A stretch of DNA of 53,098 nt from Patescibacteria group bacterium UBA1370 (GTDB lineage Bacteria > Patescibacteriota > Microgenomatia > UBA1400 > PJMF01). The stretch spans positions 1 to 53,098 of the forward strand of contig DBRK01000035.1 of NCBI GenBank assembly GCA_002306315.1, read 5' to 3'. Positions 48,679 through 53,098 of this stretch are shown here, piece by piece (positions within the stretch are counted from its first letter, which is position 1; the number at the start of each line of letters is the position of its first letter). Under the pieces are notes generated by a model. That model was not told the origin of the DNA. It did not search any database and saw only the letters and a program-made list of their open reading frames with translations. The translations under genes and the position numbers were made by a program.

Positions 48679-49899
48679 ATGGGATACACCAAAAGCGCCT
48701 TGTCAGGTTTCAGTTGGAACTCACTGCTCCGGCTGCTAACCATGGGCGTAGTTTTGTTTAAGATCTCAGTGCTGGCGCGGCTACTCAGCCCAGAAGATTT
48801 CGGCTTGTTTTCTTTGGTGATGATTGCTCTAGGAATTATTGAGGCTTCGACCGAAACCGGCGTCAACCTGACTATCATCAACTCCAAACAGTCGTTGAAT
48901 TATTTTCTGAATACAGCCTGGGTGATTGCCATCGTCCGTGGATTTTTAATAGGCATCCTAATGGTGGCCGTCGGGTTATTGATGAGTAATTATTTTGGGG
49001 AGCCGGAGTTGTCGTGGCTAGTGGCGTTAGCTGCTTTGGTACCGGTGATTAAAGGTTTTATTAATCCCGCCATCATCAGTCTCCAGAAGGAGCTACGATT
49101 TTTCCGCGACTCTCTCTATCGGTTTTCCCTAGTGGCAATTGAGGCGGGGATGGCCGTTATTTTCGGCATCTGGTTGCAATCAGTAGTTGCCCTGATACTA
49201 GGTCTGATAGCAGCAGCAATATTCGAGGTGGCAATCTCATTTTTCTTCTTCAAAGCTAAGCCTGCCTTCCAATACATACCCAGCCGCGCCAGGATAATAT
49301 TTGGTAATGCCAAAGGGCTGACGATTTCTGCGGCCTTATCTTATTTGCATGAAAATGTCGATGACTTTCTGCTGGGGAAGTTGGCTGGTACGCAAAACCT
49401 GGGTTTCTATCACAATGCTTACAGCCTGTCCCACAAAGCCAATTATGAACTCGCCAAAGCCGCTCAACATAGCACTATGCCCGTTTACTCCAAAATCAGT
49501 ACCGATGTTCAACGCCTCTTCAGAGCTTTTGTACGGTCGGTAGGAGCTACCGGAGTGTTAATAATTTTGGCCTCTATTCCGCTCTTTTTGTTCCCAGGTT
49601 TTTTTGTCGAACTGGTTTTAGGTGATCAGTGGCAGCCGGTAATTCCGCTAGTCCGCTGGCTACTGCTGGCTGGCGTTGTCCAGGGTGTTTCCATTATTTG
49701 TTACAATGCCCTCTATGTGCAACACAAATATATGTCTGTAAATTTGCACCTTTTTGCCACTGTGACACTGTTGATTTTGGGCTTAATTACCTTGACACCC
49801 CGCTTTGGAATTGAGGGCGGCGCTATGGCAGTTGCTGCTTCCAGAACCCTGACTTTTCCGTTATTAGCATTCGGCACAATTAGATCGCTTAGAAAATGA
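48679..49899 (+). CDS. Wzx-like oligosaccharide flippase (MOP superfamily)
   Basis: Polytopic membrane protein of 406 residues with about ten to eleven helices, probably moving a lipid-linked oligosaccharide across the membrane. The N-terminus KSALSGFSWNSLLRLLTMG and the LARLLSPEDFGLFSLVMIALG segment (about residues 30-50) are typical of the polysaccharide transporter (PST/Wzx) family. It is shorter than common 450-480-residue Wzx proteins, suggesting a few helices are missing at the C-terminus. It heads a small operon with GT2 and polymerase-like genes, overlapping the GT2 by 4 nt. Confidence 0.87.
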   Translation: MGYTKSALSGFSWNSLLRLLTMGVVLFKISVLARLLSPEDFGLFSLVMIALGIIEASTETGVNLTIINSKQSLNYFLNTAWVIAIVRGFLIGILMVAVGLLMSNYFGEPELSWLVALAALVPVIKGFINPAIISLQKELRFFRDSLYRFSLVAIEAGMAVIFGIWLQSVVALILGLIAAAIFEVAISFFFFKAKPAFQYIPSRARIIFGNAKGLTISAALSYLHENVDDFLLGKLAGTQNLGFYHNAYSLSHKANYELAKAAQHSTMPVYSKISTDVQRLFRAFVRSVGATGVLIILASIPLFLFPGFFVELVLGDQWQPVIPLVRWLLLAGVVQGVSIICYNALYVQHKYMSVNLHLFATVTLLILGLITLTPRFGIEGGAMAVAASRTLTFPLLAFGTIRSLRK

Positions 49900-50654
49900 C
49901 AAAACTTCCTCTCACAGTCATCATTCTTACCAATCGTAACGATCAGCGCTTCGTCAACGCTTTGCAGTCTGGCCAGTTTGCAGAAGAGGTGTTGGTGGTC
50001 GACAACCACAGCGGCAACGACTGGAAAAAACTAGCTAAGAAAAATCGCTTTCGATTGATTAAATACACGGAAAGAATTGAAAACTTCGCTCAAGTGCGCA
50101 ACTTCGCACTGGAGAAAGCTACTTATGAATGGGTGTTCTTTTTAGATAGTGATGAGATCATTCCCGCCTCAGAGCAGCCAGCTATACAACGAGCCATTAA
50201 AAATGGAAAACTTGATGGCGCGTTTGTCAAACGAACTGATGTTTTTATGGGCAAACAGTTGCGTTATGGTGAAGCTGGAAAACAACGAATTCTCAGGCTG
50301 TTTAGACGGGATCTCGGCCATTTTAATCGGGCAGTGCATGAGGTCGCCAAAGTAAACGGCAAGGTTGGCAATATTGATGTGACCATCATTCACCATGCCC
50401 ACGTTTCCATTTCCGAATTTATCTCCACCGTCAGCTGGTATGCTCAACAAATAGGCTTTAATCGCTCATTCTTGCCCCATGAAGTCTTGTTGGAACTGCT
50501 CATTTATCCACCCGGTAAATTTATTTTTAATTATTTTTTTACCCTGGGCTTTCTAGATGGCTGGCGAGGCTTGATTTATGCTTTGGTGATGAGTATGCAT
50601 TCTGCAGCAGTCAGGGTTTATGCCTATGAAAAAGAGTACGCAGAGACTCTTTGA
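49896..50654 (+). CDS. GT2 family glycosyltransferase (WaaE/KdtX-like)
   Basis: GT-A glycosyltransferase of 252 residues. LTVIILTNRNDQ is the first strand, EEVLVVDNHSGND the nucleotide site, and the metal motif is DSDE in WVFFLDSDEIIP near residue 87. AVHEVAKVNG near residue 150 and the C-terminal hydrophobic stretch (LLIYPPGKFIFNYFFTLGFLDG) are found in the WaaE/KdtX group that acts on LPS-type or surface glycans. It probably adds a sugar at the membrane. It overlaps both neighbours, so the three genes form one operon. The substrate is not known. Confidence 0.86.
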   Translation: MTKLPLTVIILTNRNDQRFVNALQSGQFAEEVLVVDNHSGNDWKKLAKKNRFRLIKYTERIENFAQVRNFALEKATYEWVFFLDSDEIIPASEQPAIQRAIKNGKLDGAFVKRTDVFMGKQLRYGEAGKQRILRLFRRDLGHFNRAVHEVAKVNGKVGNIDVTIIHHAHVSISEFISTVSWYAQQIGFNRSFLPHEVLLELLIYPPGKFIFNYFFTLGFLDGWRGLIYALVMSMHSAAVRVYAYEKEYAETL

Positions 50655-51813
50655 GTTAATGTTTTTGGTCTTTGCAGCCAGTTTTGCCCTCGGTCATTTG
50701 CAGAGGGTAGAGCTGGGCAATCTTGGGTCAGTGTATTTTCATGATTTGGTGATCTTGGTCTGGTTGCTGGGGAGTATAACATTACTAGAAACCAGAATGA
50801 TTGTGGCTTCTGGAGTTAACAGTTTTTTCACCCGCCTCAAAGTTCATAAATTCTGGAAGCCATTAGTTTTTTTTGTCGGCTGGGCATTCCTCGGCATAGC
50901 AATCCATACTCTAACAGCTGGGGATATTCAGCCATGGCTGTATCTGTTCAGAATTGTCGTCTACATTGCGTTCGGATTAAGCACGGTGTGGTTATTGCCG
51001 GCAGGCGAACAAGTATATTTTTGGCTCTTTCCATCTGTTCTGATGACATTCTTGGCGCTGCTGCAATATATTTTTCTGCCTGATTTGCGGTTTTTGACAG
51101 TGCTGGGATGGGACGATCATTATTTTCGCCTGGCTGGAACACTTTTTGATCCCCAGTTTACCGGGATGATTATGGTGCTTATTGTTGCTTTTGCCCTGGC
51201 TTCACCGCCTAAAAAGGAATTCTTTTGGCTGCCCAAGCTGGCATTGATCCTAGCAATGCCGGCGATCATCCTTACTTATTCCCGATCCACCTATTTGGCA
51301 TTGTTAATATTGGTAACAATTGGTCTTCTTGGGCGGGGTATTAAACCGAAACATCTGCTGATCTTGGGAGTATTATTGTTTTTTGGTTTACAAATTTTTC
51401 TGCTTGCTCCCAAACCCGGCGGCTTGGGCGTCAACTTGCTGCGGACAGAGACTATTCAGGCACGAATCGAAAACAGCCAGCGCTCGTTAAGCACAATGCT
51501 GCCTCACCACTGGCTTATCGGCCGCGGGTTGTTTGCCCCTTTGCCCAACAGCGAACACTCGCAAGCAAAATTTCCTGATAATCTGTTGGTGATGATGCTG
51601 ACTGCTACCGGCATTCCCGGCTTGTTCGCCTTTTTCATCTTAGCGGTCAGAAGCGCTGGCTTATTGGCTGCAAAAAACAAGTGGCTGCTGGCTGCTTTTC
51701 TAGCACTGCTTACCCACAGCCAGTTCAACAACACCTTGTTGCAGCCATTTATCTTTCTCTTTTCAATTGGAGGATTTGCCTCACTTTTCTCTACAAAGAA
51801 AATTTCACACTGA
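50620..51813 (+). CDS. O-antigen ligase/polymerase (Wzy-like) membrane protein
   Basis: Polytopic membrane protein of 397 residues with about ten helices. LAGTLFDPQFTGMIMVLIVAF and LTYSRSTYLALLILV are typical of O-antigen polymerase/ligase proteins; an extracytoplasmic loop follows near residues 265-310 (RTETIQARIENSQRSL). ATG at 50620 and ATG at 50626 are both possible. It overlaps the upstream GT2 by 35 nt and the convergent minus-strand gene by 23 nt. It is the second such protein in the window (first at 8682) and is shorter, with a small loop. Confidence 0.8.
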   Translation: MPMKKSTQRLFELMFLVFAASFALGHLQRVELGNLGSVYFHDLVILVWLLGSITLLETRMIVASGVNSFFTRLKVHKFWKPLVFFVGWAFLGIAIHTLTAGDIQPWLYLFRIVVYIAFGLSTVWLLPAGEQVYFWLFPSVLMTFLALLQYIFLPDLRFLTVLGWDDHYFRLAGTLFDPQFTGMIMVLIVAFALASPPKKEFFWLPKLALILAMPAIILTYSRSTYLALLILVTIGLLGRGIKPKHLLILGVLLFFGLQIFLLAPKPGGLGVNLLRTETIQARIENSQRSLSTMLPHHWLIGRGLFAPLPNSEHSQAKFPDNLLVMMLTATGIPGLFAFFILAVRSAGLLAAKNKWLLAAFLALLTHSQFNNTLLQPFIFLFSIGGFASLFSTKKISH

Positions 51814-52507
51814 GAGCAGCCTCGCCAGTATTGCCGGCTTTGTCTTCAGCCTTGATCTTGATTTCATTATTACCCTCTTTGAGCATCATGGTGTAGCGGA
51901 AGTTGCCCTCTGAGTCAGGCAAAACCAAGCGGTCATTGATAAAAACCCGGCTGCCAACCTCGGTGTTGCCTTTTATCTCCAAATTCTGATTTGCCCGAGA
52001 CACAATTTCCGCTCCGTCTTGTGGTGAATCAACTACGATGAGAGGCGCTTGCTTATCCAGAGTCACAATATACGATCGGGTCACAGCTGACTCATTGTCG
52101 GCTTTATCCTTAGCATAGGCAGCGATAATGTTTTCACCTTCCTCAAGAGTAATGTCAACTGTGAAAGTTCCGTCCTCAGTAACCACAGTCCTAGCATACT
52201 CCGGACCGTTTAACATGATGACGATTTCACTCTCCGGCTCGCCAAAACCGTTAAGGCTCAGCTTGGACTCCGACACCGCATCAGCAGGAGGATTGAATAC
52301 CGGTATCTGCGGCGGAATGGTATCAGAAGTTTCAAACGGATTTGAATTATCCAAGAATGAGTCCACCAAACGGATGAATCCGGGCAAAATCAAAAACACA
52401 AAGACCAGCGTCACCACCACCGCCAGCCCGCCAAATAATATCGTCTGGCGCATCAAGCGCTCTTTTTCTTTTCTAACGACTCGAGATTTTGCTCTGCGTG
52501 CACTCAT
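51791..52507 (-). CDS. Membrane-anchored protein with Ig-like domains
   Basis: A 238-residue protein with a basic cytoplasmic N-terminus (RRAKSRVVRKEKERL), a transmembrane helix (about residues 22-45), and two tandem extracytoplasmic beta-sandwich repeats. Repeat 1 (about 80-150) and repeat 2 (about 155-235) share the pattern EGxNxIxxxAxDKAxN: EEGENIIAAYAKDKADN and KEGNNEIKIKAEDKAGN. This matches bacterial Ig-like domains of the glucodextranase-B type. It may bind or organise surface polymers. The start has a -10 exactly 6 nt upstream. It overlaps the end of the convergent polymerase gene. Confidence 0.83.
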   Translation of the reverse strand: MSARRAKSRVVRKEKERLMRQTILFGGLAVVVTLVFVFLILPGFIRLVDSFLDNSNPFETSDTIPPQIPVFNPPADAVSESKLSLNGFGEPESEIVIMLNGPEYARTVVTEDGTFTVDITLEEGENIIAAYAKDKADNESAVTRSYIVTLDKQAPLIVVDSPQDGAEIVSRANQNLEIKGNTEVGSRVFINDRLVLPDSEGNFRYTMMLKEGNNEIKIKAEDKAGNTGEAALSVKFSL

Positions 52508-52513
52508 ATATTT

Positions 52514-52519
52514 AGTATA
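52514..52519 (-). promoter_or_regulatory. -10 element for leaderless Ig-like protein transcript
   Basis: On the minus strand TATACT is followed by 6 nt and then the ATG at 52507. Confidence 0.55.
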
Positions 52520-52544
52520 TCAAGAAAGTTGCCTGTTTGTAGTT

Positions 52545-52620
52545 TGGAGCCGGGAAGGGGACTCGAACCCCTGACCTACGGTTTACGATACCGCCGCTCT
52601 ACCAACTGAGCTATCCCGGC
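52545..52620 (-). tRNA. tRNA-Thr (anticodon CGT)
   Basis: Full cloverleaf on the minus strand, starting at 52620. The acceptor stem is GCCGGGA/TCCCGGC, the D-arm has AGTTGGTAGA, the anticodon loop reads ATCGTAA (anticodon CGT, decoding ACG), and the T-loop is TTCGAGT. The discriminator base is T, and CCA is encoded in the genome at 52545-52547. A TATAAT -10 lies at 52633-52638 on the minus strand. Confidence 0.96.
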
Positions 52621-52632
52621 TTGCAGAGTATT

Positions 52633-52638
52633 ATTATA
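52633..52638 (-). promoter_or_regulatory. -10 element of tRNA-Thr
   Basis: Minus-strand TATAAT, 12 nt upstream of the tRNA 5' end; it overlaps the end of the flavodoxin gene. Confidence 0.5.
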
Positions 52639-53077
52639 CTATCTTCAGGATATTATCCGCCCATTCCGCTGCTCCAGCCAAAGTGTTTTCATCTGGATAG
52701 CCATCAATTCTATGAATTTCCCCGATAATCACTGCATCCATCTCTTTGAGCAGTTCAGCGCTGATTTCGCCGCTTTTGGAAAAGTTGGGATAAAGCGAGT
52801 CACCGAGTGAAAAAATTGCAAATCTAGTCTGGCCGCAATTATGACCTATCCGCTGGGCTGCTTGGAAAAACATCTCCGAGATAGGATTAAGATCGCCGTC
52901 TCCATAAGTAGAGCCGCCTAAAAAAACCAAGTCATAGCATTTGAGGGTATCGGCTATGGCTCCAGCCAGATCAATCGAATCTACCTGGTGACATTGCTGC
53001 CTCAAGTGTTCGGCAAGATAATTGGCAACAACACTGGTGTTTCCGGAAAGGGTGGCAAAGGCAACGGCGATGTTCAT
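52634..53077 (-). CDS. Flavodoxin
   Basis: Small FMN electron carrier of 147 residues. The N-terminal phosphate loop is TLSGNTSVVA (about residues 9-18). The two FMN-stacking loops are GGSTYGDGDLN near residue 58 and SLGDSLYPNFSKSG near residue 90. Length and motif order match short-chain flavodoxins. It lies upstream of tRNA-Thr on the same strand. The partner redox enzyme is not in the window. Confidence 0.9.
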   Translation of the reverse strand: MNIAVAFATLSGNTSVVANYLAEHLRQQCHQVDSIDLAGAIADTLKCYDLVFLGGSTYGDGDLNPISEMFFQAAQRIGHNCGQTRFAIFSLGDSLYPNFSKSGEISAELLKEMDAVIIGEIHRIDGYPDENTLAGAAEWADNILKIV

Positions 53078-53098
53078 GAGTTGTGGAGCGGGTAACGG

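Noticed and set aside
1..53098. Recoding of UGA (as in some CPR lineages)
   Set aside because: TGA is used as a normal stop for several conserved genes at expected lengths, for example ftsW and the GT4 before ruvC.
1..53098. CRISPR arrays, insertion sequences, prophage genes
   Set aside because: No regularly spaced repeats, transposase, integrase or phage structural proteins were seen on either strand.

Overview
The window reads as a compact bacterial chromosome segment with roughly balanced base composition and short gaps. All long genes use the standard code: TGA is a normal stop in ruvC's upstream neighbour, ftsW and others. Several traits suggest a Candidate Phyla Radiation (Patescibacteria) genome, perhaps near Microgenomates. 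These are the dcw order with a YvcK-type gene between murE and murC, no murD or murF beside it, a eukaryote-like IleS, a short RecO, a DUF4012 protein and a variant L27 N-terminus. That placement is inference, because no rRNA gene is present.

Region 1 (1-20.6 kb) is a surface-glycan island. It holds a partial UDP-glucuronate decarboxylase-like gene (minus strand), two GT-C/GT39 membrane glycosyltransferases, several GT4 and GT2 enzymes, a hexapeptide acyltransferase, an O-antigen ligase/polymerase-like protein, mannose-1-phosphate guanylyltransferase, a PglC/WcaJ-type phosphoglycosyl transferase and a DUF4012 protein. Together they could activate sugars, start a lipid-linked glycan, extend it and polymerise or transfer it. 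The ruvC-ruvA-ruvB repair operon lies inside this island. So does a small two-helix membrane protein with a histone-H1-like tail.

Region 2 (20.6-23.7 kb) carries recO, a dimeric-type glycyl-tRNA synthetase, a possible small lipoprotein and a membrane-anchored protein of unknown function.

Region 3 (23.8-40.2 kb) is the division and cell-wall cluster: mraZ, rsmH, ftsL-like, ftsI, murE, yvcK, murC, murB, murA, mraY, ftsW, murG, ftsQ-like, ftsA, ftsZ. It starts with a promoter followed by two TGGGA boxes 10 bp apart, which look like MraZ autoregulatory sites. MurA has Asp in place of the catalytic Cys, MraY has a degenerate HHH loop, and MurE lacks most of its N-terminal domain. An unknown helical protein gene converges on ftsZ and overlaps its stop codon.

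Region 4 (40.7-48.6 kb) has a T-box riboswitch with a transcription terminator in front of an eukaryote-like ileS, then a second SEDS gene (rodA-like), rplU, a Trm11-like methyltransferase, rpmA, parB and, on the minus strand, lepB.

Region 5 (48.6-53.1 kb) is a second glycan set (flippase, GT2, O-antigen polymerase-like). It is followed on the minus strand by an anchored Ig-like protein, tRNA-Thr(CGT) and a flavodoxin.

A recurring feature is a -10 hexamer ending exactly 6 nt before the ATG at genes that seem to start a transcription unit, which predicts leaderless mRNAs. Many genes inside operons have Shine-Dalgarno sequences instead.
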